Shown here piece by piece: positions 50,101 to 59,826 of a stretch of 64,000 bases of DNA (positions are counted from its first letter, which is position 1; every line of letters starts with the position of its first letter). The notes beneath the pieces were generated by a model. That model did not search any database, had not been told where the DNA came from, and saw only the letters and a list, made by a program, of their open reading frames with translations. Made by a program: the position numbers and the translations under genes. This DNA is from Halochromatium glycolicum (lineage in GTDB: Bacteria > Pseudomonadota > Gammaproteobacteria > Chromatiales > Chromatiaceae), in the NCBI RefSeq assembly GCF_016584085.1, contig NZ_NRSJ01000011.1, positions 1 through 64,000 of the forward strand. Reading direction: 5' to 3'.

Positions 50101-53100
50101 CAGTCCTTCAGTTTGCGCTCTAATCGGGCTGGCTTGGGCGTGCTTCCCGGGACCGAGATCCGACTCCAAGCGGCCAATCCCGTTCCCGCCGCTTGGTCCG
50201 TCGCCCTGGTGCCGAGCGGTGACTCCATCGCTCACTTCGCCGAGCCAGCGCTGCTGAACGACTACGATCGTCAGCCGGTGGACTTGTCGCTGAGCTCCAG
50301 CTCGACCGGTGCCCTCAACCTGGGGTCTGGCGCCTCCATTATCGGCGATCCTGGTGCACGGGTTGCCCTGACATCGGTCGCGAGTCTCTTCATCGACGGG
50401 ACCATCGACGCTCCGGCGGGAACCGTCGAGGTGCAACAGACCGGTGCCGAAGGCAGTTTCGACGCGGCTCGCAAGGTGTGGCTCGGCTCGCAGGCGCGGC
50501 TGTTGGCCCCTGGCGCGGTGCGCGTGGATCCGGCGAGCAGGATGGGTCAGCAGGTCGGCGAAGTCCTGGATGCCGGCCGCGTCAGCGTGCGGGCCGACCA
50601 GGGCTCTTTGATCGGCTCCGAGGGCGCCTTGATCAACGTCGACGCGGTCTCGGCGGAGCTCAATGTGGGACTGGGAGGCGTGGGGCCACGCGTGCGCGTG
50701 GGTGCCCGGGCGGGTCAGATCGAGCTGTCCGCGTCCGAGTCTCTGGCGTACCGTGGCCGACTCTCCGGGCGTGGCGTGCTCGACGAGGAGCCGGGGTCCT
50801 TGACGGTGACCCTGAGCGCGGAAACCCGCGGCAGGTCTGCCACCGCTCTTCTCCAGACGCCCGTATTCGATCTCGGCCCGGATATCGCACTGATGCAGGA
50901 TTTCCGGGGTGTGTTGCCGGGTCCGGGTAAGCCCATCGGTGACGACCTGCAAAACCGCGCCTTCGTCCCGGTGGGCCAGATCGAGCCAGGGGGCTTCGCC
51001 TCGCTGCGGGTCGCCGTGCGCAGCTCCTCCGACGGCGTCGATGACGCTCCGGGACGCGATCCCGACGCCGAAGTCCTTCCGGTGCCCGACACGCTGGATT
51101 CCCTCCCGATCATCGAGTTCACTGGCGATCTGACATTGGGCCTAGCAGGCAGCCTGGTGCTGGATGCGGCGATCTTGCGCTCCACCGGTGATCATGAGGT
51201 GGTGCTCGAGGCGCCCCATGTTGCCATCGGCTCGTCGGATACGCGCGTGCACCTCGACGGCTCGGTTCCGGACGTGATCCTCGATGCGAATGGGGTTGCC
51301 CAGCAGAACGCCGGTCAGAGGCTCGATCTGCTGCCGGTTGCGGGGGGTAGCCGGCTGCGGATCGAGGCCGATCTGATTGAGCTGGTCGGCGAACTCGTCA
51401 CTCAGGGGTTCGGCGATGCGGGCAGTGGCACGCCCGGTGTCGTGCTGTCGGCGGCCGCGGATCTCCGTATGCGCGGCGTCCGTGCCGACCGCAAAGAGGT
51501 CTATGAGGGTCTGTTTCGCACCGCTGGCGATCTGTCAATCCTGGCGCGGCGCGTCTATCCGACGACGCTCACGGACTTCGAGCTGCGTGTGGTGGGTGCG
51601 GGCGGGACACTGCGTATCGATCCCCGTGACGCTTCCATCCCGAGTGCGCCTTTGTCGCTTGGCGGTACCCTGCAAGTCCATGCGGATGTGATCCGCCAGA
51701 ACGGCAACGTTTTCGCGCCTCTCGGTGCACTTTCGCTTGAGGCGGGCTCGGTCCTGCAACTGGGGGCTGCGAGTCTGACCTCGACGTCCGCCTACGGGGT
51801 CGCGGCGCCGTTCTTCCGGACCCAGCCAGGGGGCGACTTGCTCGTGCCCAGGAGCAGTCCGGACGAGCTCAATCTGGTCTTCGTCGAGTCCGTGGAGATA
51901 CCGGCATTCGAGCGAAGGCTGCCCGAGCAGTCGCTGTCCTTGAAAGGGCCGGCGATCGAGATTGCCGAGGGTGCCAGGTTCGATCTGCGTGGTGGAACGG
52001 ATGCCAAGGCGACGGAATTCATTCCCGGCCCCGGCGGATCCAGAGATATCCTGCTGGCCGATCTCGACAGCGGTAGCGGCGTCGAGGCGAACCCGTCCTT
52101 CGCGATCGTACCGGGCCTCAATGGGTTCGCGCCCTACGACCCATTGGAAACGCCGGCGTCGGAGAGCGTGCAGGGCATCGGGATCGGGGACACTCTGGTG
52201 CTCGAAGAAGGGCTGCCGGGGCTGCCGGCTGGCGAATACGCCGTGCTCCCGGCCCGCTATGCCTTGTTTGGTGGATATCTGGTGACGCCCCTGGCGGGCA
52301 CGCAGGATCTCGGCGCGGGCGTTGGGATGTCCAGCGCGGACGGCTCGCCCGTGGTGGCTGGCCGATTCGGCTCGGCCGGCAGCGCTACCCTGTCCAGCCG
52401 CAGCCAGGGATTCGTCATTGCGAGCGCGGCCCGGGTGCATGAGCGCGCGGAGTACCTGGAGACACCCCTCGGCGACCTCTATCAGAGCTCGATGCCGCGC
52501 TCCCCTCGGGATGCCGGCGCACTCACGATCGAGGCCGGCAGTGCCTTGACGCTCGGCGGCCGAATTGTCCAGGGTGGCGATCCGGCAGGGCGTGGTCCGC
52601 AAGTGGACATCATTGCCGATGCGATCTCCGTGCTGCCCAGCAGGGAAGCAGCGACAGGACGAGGTGTCGAGCTTCTGGTGGAGCAGATCGAGCGCCTGGG
52701 TGCGGAGAGTCTGCTGATCGGCGGGCGCCGCTCGCTCACCTCCGACGGCTTGAGCGTCAGCCCCAAGGCGGAAGCGCTCACCGTTGCCAGCGGTGTGCGC
52801 CTAGAGGTTCCAGAGCTGATTCTGGTCGCCGACAGGCTTAGGGTCGAGACCGCGTCCTCGGGGGTTGGGACGACCCTTCTGGCGTCCTCCGGCGCTGCGA
52901 CGGACGATGGGGGCGTCCTTCGAATCGACGGATCGGACGGTGGGGGCGACGCCGCCGCCCTGGCCGTCTCCAACCGCCGACTGACGTTCGACCGGACTGG
53001 CTCGACCGAATCTTTGACAGGCTATCTGAGCGTCGGGTCCGGTACCCTGCTGCGTGCCCCCGGTGCGGTGGTCGCGGATGTCGCCGGCGATGCCGATTTC

Positions 53101-56100
53101 GCCGCCGCCATCGACGGCCGCAGGGCGATCGTTAGCCTGGGTGCTTCGAGCATCAGCCTCGGCGCGGTCGAGGGTCTCGGCCTGACCGGCGGAATGATCC
53201 TGTCCAATCCCAGGCTCTCAGGCATCGCCGGCGGGGACCTGCGGCTGCGCAGCGATTCGGTGGTGACCGTCTACGGCTCGCTGCCCGGGGCGGGGGCCAG
53301 CGAAGACATCGACTTCGCCAGGCTCGCCATTGACGCCCAGGGCATCGTTGGTGCCGGCAACGCGGATGACCTCGCGCGTCTGGTCGCGGACGAGATCCAG
53401 CTAAGCAACCGATCGGGCGGCACACTGGCGGCCAGCGGCCTCAGCCCGAGCGCGGGTGGTCTAAGCTTGAGCGCGGAGCGACTGATCCTGGGGGGTGGTG
53501 ATTTCACCATTCAAGGGTTTGGCGACCTGGCATTGCGGGCGGGCGACTATGTCTTGATGGCCGGCGACGGAGAGCTGTCCGCGGAGGCCCCTGTCACGCT
53601 GAATGCTCCGGTCATTTCCGCCACCCAGGGAGTCGATGCCGCGATCCGTGCCCTGGGAGCGGATCTGGTGATCTCTGGGGGACGGGCCGACGCGCTGGCT
53701 GGGGGGAGCACTGGGCTTGGAAGTGAGCTGCTGCTCGCGGGTAACAATGTGACCTTTGGTGGTCACTTGCTGCTGCCGTCCGGTCGAGTGGATCTCCTGG
53801 CCCAACAGGACCTGATGATTGGCAGCGGTGCCGTCTTGAGCGCAGCTGGCCTAACGGTCGACTTTGGGGCGACCATGGTGGGCACCCCGGGCGGTACCAT
53901 CCGATTGCGCTCGGAGAATGGCTCCATCCGGGTGGCGTCCAACGCCGAGCTGAACGTCTCGCCTTCGCCGGTCGAGGGCAGCGCGGGAGAAGTGCTTATC
54001 AATGCGCCAGCCGGAACATTCTCGGTTGCGCCGGGGGCGCGTTTCCTATCTGGACGCGATGGCGGCGGGCTCTTGCTCGACGCGTCGCAGCTCGAGGTGG
54101 CCGGCGTGGCCTCGGACGCGGCCTACGGTCAGCTCAACCAACTGCTCGGGTGGGATTTCTCGTCTCGGCGCCATGTGCGTCTGCGCAGTCAAAGCATCAC
54201 CTTGGGGGAGTCGGAGGTCGTCCGGGCGCATGAGGTGCGCGCCGTCTCCGATACTGGTGACGTCACAATCGCCGGCACCATCGACGCGTCCGGCCGCAAC
54301 CCCGGCTCCATGTCGGAGGACGGCGGGACCATCGTTCTGGCAGCGGGAGACTCGGTTACCCTGGAGCCTACCGCCGTGCTCCGCGCCCGGGGCGCGTCAG
54401 ATGGTGCGGGAAATCCCGCGCCGGGGACCGAGGGCGGGCGGATCGACTTCTTCGCTCTCGACAGTGACGGCTCCGACCCGTTGGGCGCCAGCGACGCGGT
54501 CTATCTGAAGTCGGGGGCAATCATCGATGTGACTGGCGGCCCAAGCGGCACTCCAGGCACCAAGGATCGCGTCGTCGTGGCTCCGCGGCAGAGTGGCGGC
54601 AATGTCCTGGTGCACACCAGACGACTCGATGTTGACGGCAACGGCCAGACCGAGACGCTGGTTCTGGGAGACATGGACGCTCAGGTCTGGGGCGCTCAAC
54701 GCTCTGAGCTCGTGGGGACACAGGTGGTCGGGATCGGGGACAAGGTCGGCACCATGACATTCGACTTGGACAGGGCCTTGGACTCTGACGGCATTTTCGA
54801 CGACGCCAGCATTACCGCCGGTGACATCGCGGCGATCAAGACCGAGATCGATCAATTCGTTCAAAACGCAAACACCACCGCAGGAGGCTTTCAAGTGGTG
54901 CCCGGACTGGTTCTTGAGAGCCCGGATGGATTGATACTGGAGGATGCATGGGATTTCTACCAGGGGTGGCATTTCCAGAAATCCGCCAACGATCCGGTCA
55001 TTGCGGGTGAATTGACTCTGCGCGCTGCGGGCGATCTCGCGCTTGCCGATGACTTGACGGACTCCTTCTTCGACCAGCCCGGCCATAGGATCCCAGTCCT
55101 CAATATCGTCCTGGTGCCGGACTATCCGGACCGCGTGGCGGTTGCGACTCAAGTCGATGCAGACGGCAATCCTCTGCCGCCTCCCTCCTGGGGTTATCGT
55201 CTGGTGGCCGGTGCGGATACTTCCAGCGCCGATCTATCGGCGGCCATCGGCGGGATCGGTGACCTTTGGCTACAGGGCAGGGTCCGCACCGGCACGGCGG
55301 ATATCGAGGTGGTGGCCGGTGACGATCTGACTTTGGAGCCGGGCGCGGCCATCTATACCGCCGGTCACAACCTCGGGCTGTCCGACAACGTCACCGCCGT
55401 CCTGCCCGGTTCCGGCCCTTTTGATACCGAGTTCTACTTCAATTCATGGCTCGGTGGCGGCGCGCAGTTCGTCACCGACGGCGGCGACGTAAGGATCACG
55501 GCGGGGGGCGACGTCGAAGCGGAGGCTGTTCAGGGCTTGCCTACGGTTTGGCAGCCCCGTATCGGTGAGGCTTTCATAGGCACAGGCAATGACCTGGCGA
55601 ATGACGCTGGTGCGGTGCCAGCCCATTGGGGCATCGCCTTCGACCGCTTTACGGATGGAATCGGCGCTTTGGGTGGCGGCACGGTCGAGCTGCGTGTCGG
55701 CGGGAGCCTGGTGGATGTCGCCGTCGCGGTCCCCACCACCGGACGAGCCATCGCGGGTGTCGAGGATGCCAACATCCCTGGCAGCGAGAAGTTCGGCGAA
55801 GCTCTAGAGACCACTGAGGTGGCCGGTGGCGGGAAGCTTCTGGTTGCCCTAGGTGGCGACCTCGAAGGTGGCAGCCTTCACCTCGGCTCGGGTCTGGCGC
55901 ACGTGCAGGTCGGCGACCGTGTCGTCGCCGGCTCGAGCGACGCGCTGAGGCTATACGCCGGTTTTGATGCCCAGATGCAGGTCTTGGCAACCGGCGATTT
56001 GGATGTCGGGGGAATCTCCGATCCGACCACCGTGAATTTGAGCGATACTCAGGCGGCCTACGAGGCGCAAAAGCCAGCCCCGGATCCCAGCATCATCGCG

Positions 56101-57891
56101 AATACGGAAGCCTATTTCAGAAGTCTTTTCTATACCTACTCCGAGACGGCCGGTGTGGATTTGCACAGCCTGGCCAGCGATGTGACTTTATCCGGTCCGG
56201 GGTTCGTCGGGCAGTTGCCGCCGGTCCTGCGCGCGGTCAGTCATGGTCGGGATGTCGCCTTGGCGGGGGATTTTAGCCAGTACCCCTCACCACAGGGCCA
56301 GATTGAGCTGTTGGCCGCGGCCAACCTGACTGGATCCAACTCGAAGTTGGCCCAGTCGGACCAGGATTCGGCGCTGCTTCCGAGTATCGACAAGCCGAGC
56401 ACGAGCGATTTGGTTTCGGAGCATGCGCTGGTGCCAGTACATATCGATGACGAGCGGCCGAACCTTTTCGTGGCGCTCGAGGGCTCCGTGACCGCGCTGG
56501 ACAGTCCGCGTTGGCGTCTGGAGCTGGCAAAATCCTCGATCTTTCAGGCGGGCCAGGATCTCAGCAATCTGAGCGTCGACGTACAAAATGTCCGCTCGCG
56601 AGACGTAAGCCTCTTCTCCGCCGGCCGCGATATCGTGCAGGACACGGTTCGCAACCCAATTACCAGCGACTTCGACGTCCCCGCGGAAGGCACCAACAAG
56701 GATTTCGTGACCAAGTACCAGATCGCCGGTCCTGGGGCGGCCATGTTCATCGCCGGTCGTTCGATTGCCTTGGGCACCAGCGATGGGATCGAGTCCGTCG
56801 GTGATGCCGACAACCGGGTCCTGGCGGATGAGGGAGCCAATCTGTTGTTGCTGGCAGGCGTGGGAGACGGGCCGGCTTACGATGCCTTCCTTGAGACCTA
56901 TCTGCTCAACGACGACACCTATACGTCCGCCGGTGGTGCTTGCGCGTCGTGGTCGTGCTCCTCGACGCTGAATGCTTTCCTCGGGACTCTGGGTGTGGAG
57001 GTGGCCAATGGCGATCCCTTGGCGACCTTCCAGTCATTGAATCCTCGGCAGCAACGGCTGTTTGTTGCCAAGATGTTGTTGAACGAGCTCAAGGAATCCG
57101 GGACCGATGCCACCACCAGTGGCTCCGAGGACTATTCGCGGGGATTCGCGGCCATTGAGACGCTGTTTCCCAATAGGGCGGGCGATGGCGGCATCAGTCT
57201 GCTCCTGAGCCAGGTGCAGACGCTCGATGGCGGTGATATCGAGATGCTGGTGCCGGCGGGCAGTATCAATGCCGGGGCTGCCAACAGCGACATCATCGCG
57301 AAGGGTCCCGAGGATCTCGGTATCGTGGCGGCGCTCAACGGAGACATCGGCATTTTCGTCGAGGGGGATCTGCTGGTGAATTCGACCCGAGCTTTTGCAT
57401 TGCAGGGGGACCTGCTGGTTTGGTCTTCGAGCGGCAGCATTGATGCCGGCAAGGGTGCGAAGACCGTGTCGTCGATCCCGAATCCGATCTACCGTATCGG
57501 CCCCACGGGAGAGTCCATTATTGAGCTCCCCCCTGCGATCGAGGGCAGCGGTCTGCAGGGGGTGAATGTCGTTTTGTTCGCGCCGCGCGGCGTGGTGAAC
57601 GCGGGTGATGCCGGAATCAGAGCAGCTCAAGACCTAACCGTTGGCGCGACCGCGATCGAGGGTGCAGACAATATCGACATCGGCGGTTTCGCCGTGGGTT
57701 TCTCATTAGGTCCCCCCCCAAGTGTCGCGGTAGGTCTCACCGGCGCCACTGGTGTGGCTGCGAGCACCAGCAAGGCTGCGGAGAACGCAACCGCGAGCCA
57801 GGTGGCAAGTCGAGCGGACGAGAGTGGCGCGCAGGCCGGCCAGGGCATGGCCGTGATCGACGTGGAGGTCGTCGGGTTCGGAGACGGCTAA
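47188..57891 (+). CDS. Giant TpsA exoprotein (filamentous haemagglutinin family)
   Basis: A protein of about 3567 aa secreted by the two-partner pathway. It has a short signal peptide, then the TPS secretion domain (about residues 30-300; FRQPSQNSIALNRVLGDG, INQNGILFGNNARVNVHSLI), thousands of residues of Gly/Ser/Asp-rich beta-helix sequence, and a C-terminal region resembling DUF3739 (FVTKYQIAGPGAAMFIAGRS near 3175; EDLGIVAALNGDIGIFVEGD). It ends in IDVEVVGFGDG, with no visible toxin domain. ATG at 47188 is chosen over upstream TTG codons because AGGAA lies 7 nt before it. Probably an adhesin or surface fibre. tpsB follows. Confidence 0.92.
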   Translation: MRRCTAVLIALAGAGPSLLAASEPPAGLPRVFPTDHAQFRFDGASRRYLNDNQLRIDQTADRAILHWQSFDIAPGKAVEFRQPSQNSIALNRVLGDGGRSLIDGQLTANGRIFLINQNGILFGNNARVNVHSLIASTLDIEDTVYEDVGFVNAINRPDAGANDYLTSPETFAAFDKRHNADPTAEMGAIECAPGCTIVSGQNGRVMLFAPSVVNRGSISSPEGQIVLAAPDDRVYIAAEDSEFRGLLVEVKTGAEPTADAPYRGVHNFGELIAERGNISLVGMAVNQSGLVRATTSVSLNGSIRLMAQDMSGPDGDLSPSAPRSSVADNAGTLTLGPGSVTEVVPETSGVLAPDAQAQSRSEIRLRGKEVTLRSGSRVIAPGGDVLVQALVNPNRRGTDLGQVRAPAEDGPEILSESGAIVDVSGYDQTQVSVARNFVQVEARGNELADSPLQRDGPIRNQTLTVDIRRGTDFLNIDSAVAAALMRDAGERLSVGGTIRLESTGRIRVAPGAVLDISGGMVTYTGDTVSTSKLISADGRVVDISDADPNVRYRRVLGDLEVNHEKWGIREVFPSLLGSSFERGYVEGKDAGELILSAPDIIFEGDLLAASIAGDYQRYRPALAAGVAAYARPFDQVPLGGRLTFNLLDRRFPDLFIGGLSDEDARNDYPASSIEAVVLSPALFTQSGLSRARLTSTGRIILNESIQLPAYGELELSGAQVLVSADVRIPGGDVAITRQTGFSGSGDFSEEALDLASLGRIGGIIDVSGTWTNDSELIEGASRTGPIVTEGGRIRIGAALDGSDDNRALTGVEIAANASLDVSGGAHLSVDGAFTGGRAGEILLKSGSKDGDLPSRLEILGELRGFGMASGGTLEIATDEILIGTIQGAASAGFGLNGAERFRTVDSEVLTDWERRALAGDDPVWRGLEQWGTADSLSEDQLSAWDLSLAIGEGIARNLLVVDAGIFQRGGFQSFSLRSNRAGLGVLPGTEIRLQAANPVPAAWSVALVPSGDSIAHFAEPALLNDYDRQPVDLSLSSSSTGALNLGSGASIIGDPGARVALTSVASLFIDGTIDAPAGTVEVQQTGAEGSFDAARKVWLGSQARLLAPGAVRVDPASRMGQQVGEVLDAGRVSVRADQGSLIGSEGALINVDAVSAELNVGLGGVGPRVRVGARAGQIELSASESLAYRGRLSGRGVLDEEPGSLTVTLSAETRGRSATALLQTPVFDLGPDIALMQDFRGVLPGPGKPIGDDLQNRAFVPVGQIEPGGFASLRVAVRSSSDGVDDAPGRDPDAEVLPVPDTLDSLPIIEFTGDLTLGLAGSLVLDAAILRSTGDHEVVLEAPHVAIGSSDTRVHLDGSVPDVILDANGVAQQNAGQRLDLLPVAGGSRLRIEADLIELVGELVTQGFGDAGSGTPGVVLSAAADLRMRGVRADRKEVYEGLFRTAGDLSILARRVYPTTLTDFELRVVGAGGTLRIDPRDASIPSAPLSLGGTLQVHADVIRQNGNVFAPLGALSLEAGSVLQLGAASLTSTSAYGVAAPFFRTQPGGDLLVPRSSPDELNLVFVESVEIPAFERRLPEQSLSLKGPAIEIAEGARFDLRGGTDAKATEFIPGPGGSRDILLADLDSGSGVEANPSFAIVPGLNGFAPYDPLETPASESVQGIGIGDTLVLEEGLPGLPAGEYAVLPARYALFGGYLVTPLAGTQDLGAGVGMSSADGSPVVAGRFGSAGSATLSSRSQGFVIASAARVHERAEYLETPLGDLYQSSMPRSPRDAGALTIEAGSALTLGGRIVQGGDPAGRGPQVDIIADAISVLPSREAATGRGVELLVEQIERLGAESLLIGGRRSLTSDGLSVSPKAEALTVASGVRLEVPELILVADRLRVETASSGVGTTLLASSGAATDDGGVLRIDGSDGGGDAAALAVSNRRLTFDRTGSTESLTGYLSVGSGTLLRAPGAVVADVAGDADFAAAIDGRRAIVSLGASSISLGAVEGLGLTGGMILSNPRLSGIAGGDLRLRSDSVVTVYGSLPGAGASEDIDFARLAIDAQGIVGAGNADDLARLVADEIQLSNRSGGTLAASGLSPSAGGLSLSAERLILGGGDFTIQGFGDLALRAGDYVLMAGDGELSAEAPVTLNAPVISATQGVDAAIRALGADLVISGGRADALAGGSTGLGSELLLAGNNVTFGGHLLLPSGRVDLLAQQDLMIGSGAVLSAAGLTVDFGATMVGTPGGTIRLRSENGSIRVASNAELNVSPSPVEGSAGEVLINAPAGTFSVAPGARFLSGRDGGGLLLDASQLEVAGVASDAAYGQLNQLLGWDFSSRRHVRLRSQSITLGESEVVRAHEVRAVSDTGDVTIAGTIDASGRNPGSMSEDGGTIVLAAGDSVTLEPTAVLRARGASDGAGNPAPGTEGGRIDFFALDSDGSDPLGASDAVYLKSGAIIDVTGGPSGTPGTKDRVVVAPRQSGGNVLVHTRRLDVDGNGQTETLVLGDMDAQVWGAQRSELVGTQVVGIGDKVGTMTFDLDRALDSDGIFDDASITAGDIAAIKTEIDQFVQNANTTAGGFQVVPGLVLESPDGLILEDAWDFYQGWHFQKSANDPVIAGELTLRAAGDLALADDLTDSFFDQPGHRIPVLNIVLVPDYPDRVAVATQVDADGNPLPPPSWGYRLVAGADTSSADLSAAIGGIGDLWLQGRVRTGTADIEVVAGDDLTLEPGAAIYTAGHNLGLSDNVTAVLPGSGPFDTEFYFNSWLGGGAQFVTDGGDVRITAGGDVEAEAVQGLPTVWQPRIGEAFIGTGNDLANDAGAVPAHWGIAFDRFTDGIGALGGGTVELRVGGSLVDVAVAVPTTGRAIAGVEDANIPGSEKFGEALETTEVAGGGKLLVALGGDLEGGSLHLGSGLAHVQVGDRVVAGSSDALRLYAGFDAQMQVLATGDLDVGGISDPTTVNLSDTQAAYEAQKPAPDPSIIANTEAYFRSLFYTYSETAGVDLHSLASDVTLSGPGFVGQLPPVLRAVSHGRDVALAGDFSQYPSPQGQIELLAAANLTGSNSKLAQSDQDSALLPSIDKPSTSDLVSEHALVPVHIDDERPNLFVALEGSVTALDSPRWRLELAKSSIFQAGQDLSNLSVDVQNVRSRDVSLFSAGRDIVQDTVRNPITSDFDVPAEGTNKDFVTKYQIAGPGAAMFIAGRSIALGTSDGIESVGDADNRVLADEGANLLLLAGVGDGPAYDAFLETYLLNDDTYTSAGGACASWSCSSTLNAFLGTLGVEVANGDPLATFQSLNPRQQRLFVAKMLLNELKESGTDATTSGSEDYSRGFAAIETLFPNRAGDGGISLLLSQVQTLDGGDIEMLVPAGSINAGAANSDIIAKGPEDLGIVAALNGDIGIFVEGDLLVNSTRAFALQGDLLVWSSSGSIDAGKGAKTVSSIPNPIYRIGPTGESIIELPPAIEGSGLQGVNVVLFAPRGVVNAGDAGIRAAQDLTVGATAIEGADNIDIGGFAVGFSLGPPPSVAVGLTGATGVAASTSKAAENATASQVASRADESGAQAGQGMAVIDVEVVGFGDG

Positions 57892-58104
57892 GGGCAATGG
57901 ACGGCGCTTACCGACCCTCCGCTGGCGCCTGGTCAGCGACCTGCCGTCCGCTTGCAGGTCTTGGGTGAGCCGCAACAGGTGGTACCCGCAACTGTAACTA
58001 GAGTGAAACGTCTGATCATTAGAATACCGGGAATCGGGTAACCGAGCGGCCGCCGTTAGTGCTGCCTGCTCGGTTCTGCCGCCGACTCTCGGGAGACGAC
58101 GATT
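57892..58104. other. tpsA-tpsB intergenic region
   Basis: 213 bp with no gene. A -10-like TAGAAT lies about 85 bp before tpsB without a good -35, so tpsB may be transcribed from upstream or from this weak site. Confidence 0.4.
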
Positions 58105-59721
58105 GTGCTTGGTCAGATGCTGCTGGCCGCCGTTCTGCTGGCAGCGGGGCTTGGGATGGCGTTTGGTGTAGAAGAGCAGCCATCGGGCGAAGCCCTTAGG
58201 GAAGCGACCACGCCCGCTCCGCAAGAGCGGTTTCATTTCGATGTTTGGGAGTTTCGCGTCGACGGCAACACCCTGCTCGACACCATGGACGTCGAGCGAG
58301 CGGTCTATTCCCATCTCGGTCCCCAAAAGACCATTGAGGATATCGAGGCGGCACGGGCCGCTCTCGAATCGCTTTACCGCACCAGGGGCTACGGGACGGT
58401 GCTGGTCAACATCCCGGAGCAGGACGTCAGCAACGCGGTGGTTCGTCTGGAGGTGATCGAGGGCAAGATCGATCGCCTGCGCATCACAGGCAACAAGTAC
58501 TTCTCCCAGGGCAAGATCCGCGAAAAGGTGCCGGCCCTGGCGCCTGGCGAGATACCGCACCTGCCGACGGCGCAGAAGCAGTTGGCGAAGCTGAACCAGG
58601 CCTCGCCCGACCGTGCCGTGACGCCAATCTTCCGAGCCGGACGCGAGCCGGGGTCGGTGGAGGCGGAGCTAAAGGTCAAGGACGAGCTCCCCCTGCACGG
58701 CAGCATCGAGCTCAACAACCGCTACACGCAGAATACCACCAAGCCTCGGCTTTCCGGATCACTCCGTTACGACAACCTCTGGCAGCGTCAACACAGCCTG
58801 TCATTATCGTATCTCAGCTCGCCCGAGAACAGGGAAGAGGTCAAGGTGCTGTCAGGCACATATTTGTTTCCGCTCGGCGACTCGGGCAAGCAAGTGGTTC
58901 TCTATGGGGTGAAGTCCGCTAGCGATGTGGCCAGCCTTGGCACACTGGGTGTTATCGGCAAGGGCAACATCTTCGGAGTGCGCGGCATCGTTCCGCTGCG
59001 CGGAAGCGAAGGGATGTTCCACAGCCTCAGTGCGGGCTTGGACTACAAGGACCTGGAGGACATCGTCCGCCTGGACGGAGCTGGTGACCTGGCCACACCC
59101 ATCGACTATCTCAAGCTCTCCGCGGAATACCGTGCGACCTTTCTGGGGTCCTCGGGCACAACGCGAGCCAGTGCCGGTGTGCATTTCGCGCCGCGCGGCG
59201 TGATCAACAGCGAAGAGGAGTTCGAGAGCAAGCGGTTCAAGGCGGAGCCGAATTTCATCTATCTGACGGGCTCCCTGGAGCGTGAGCAGCGTCTGCCGAA
59301 GCAGTTCAGCCTGATGGGGCGGATGGAGTGGCAGGTCGCGGACGGGCCACTGGTCAGCAGCGAGCAGTTCTGCGCGGGCGGCGTGGAGACTGTGCGCGGA
59401 TATGTCGAATGCGAGGAGCTGGGTGACCATGGCCTGGCGGCGACCGTCGAGCTGCGCTCGCCCGCGCTAGCCTCTTACATCGGCGAGCCGTTGAATCGTC
59501 TGATGCTCCTGGCGTTTCTGGATCGGGGGTACGTGCATGTCGAGGATCCCTTGCCTGGCGAGGATCGAGAGGCCGATCTGATGGGCACTGGGCTGGGGAT
59601 GCGAATAACAGCCTGGAGTGGCCTCAAAGGTGAGCTGGATTGGGCTTATCCATTGCTGGACGCATCGGCGACGGCGGCCGGCGACCCTCGGTGGCACTTT
59701 CGCCTGGGCTACGAGTTTTAG
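58105..59721 (+). CDS. TpsB outer-membrane transporter (ShlB/FhaC/HecB family)
   Basis: The partner transporter of the upstream TpsA. The 538-aa protein has a signal peptide (about residues 1-21), two POTRA domains (about 45-200; FHFDVWEFRVDGNTLLDTMD, LEVIEGKIDRLRITGNKYFS) and a 16-strand beta-barrel. Its C-terminus ends in Phe (WHFRLGYEF), as expected for Bam-dependent insertion. GTG at 58105 is taken as start; ATG at 58117 is possible. Confidence 0.94.
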   Translation: MLGQMLLAAVLLAAGLGMAFGVEEQPSGEALREATTPAPQERFHFDVWEFRVDGNTLLDTMDVERAVYSHLGPQKTIEDIEAARAALESLYRTRGYGTVLVNIPEQDVSNAVVRLEVIEGKIDRLRITGNKYFSQGKIREKVPALAPGEIPHLPTAQKQLAKLNQASPDRAVTPIFRAGREPGSVEAELKVKDELPLHGSIELNNRYTQNTTKPRLSGSLRYDNLWQRQHSLSLSYLSSPENREEVKVLSGTYLFPLGDSGKQVVLYGVKSASDVASLGTLGVIGKGNIFGVRGIVPLRGSEGMFHSLSAGLDYKDLEDIVRLDGAGDLATPIDYLKLSAEYRATFLGSSGTTRASAGVHFAPRGVINSEEEFESKRFKAEPNFIYLTGSLEREQRLPKQFSLMGRMEWQVADGPLVSSEQFCAGGVETVRGYVECEELGDHGLAATVELRSPALASYIGEPLNRLMLLAFLDRGYVHVEDPLPGEDREADLMGTGLGMRITAWSGLKGELDWAYPLLDASATAAGDPRWHFRLGYEF

Positions 59722-59826
59722 CGTTGTCGCAGCGTCTGTCGAACGGACGATCCGACCCGATCCGCGGTGCTTGAGCATCTTTCAATCAATGTCCTGTAAA
59801 CGAGCGAGCTCGAGGATTTCGTAGGA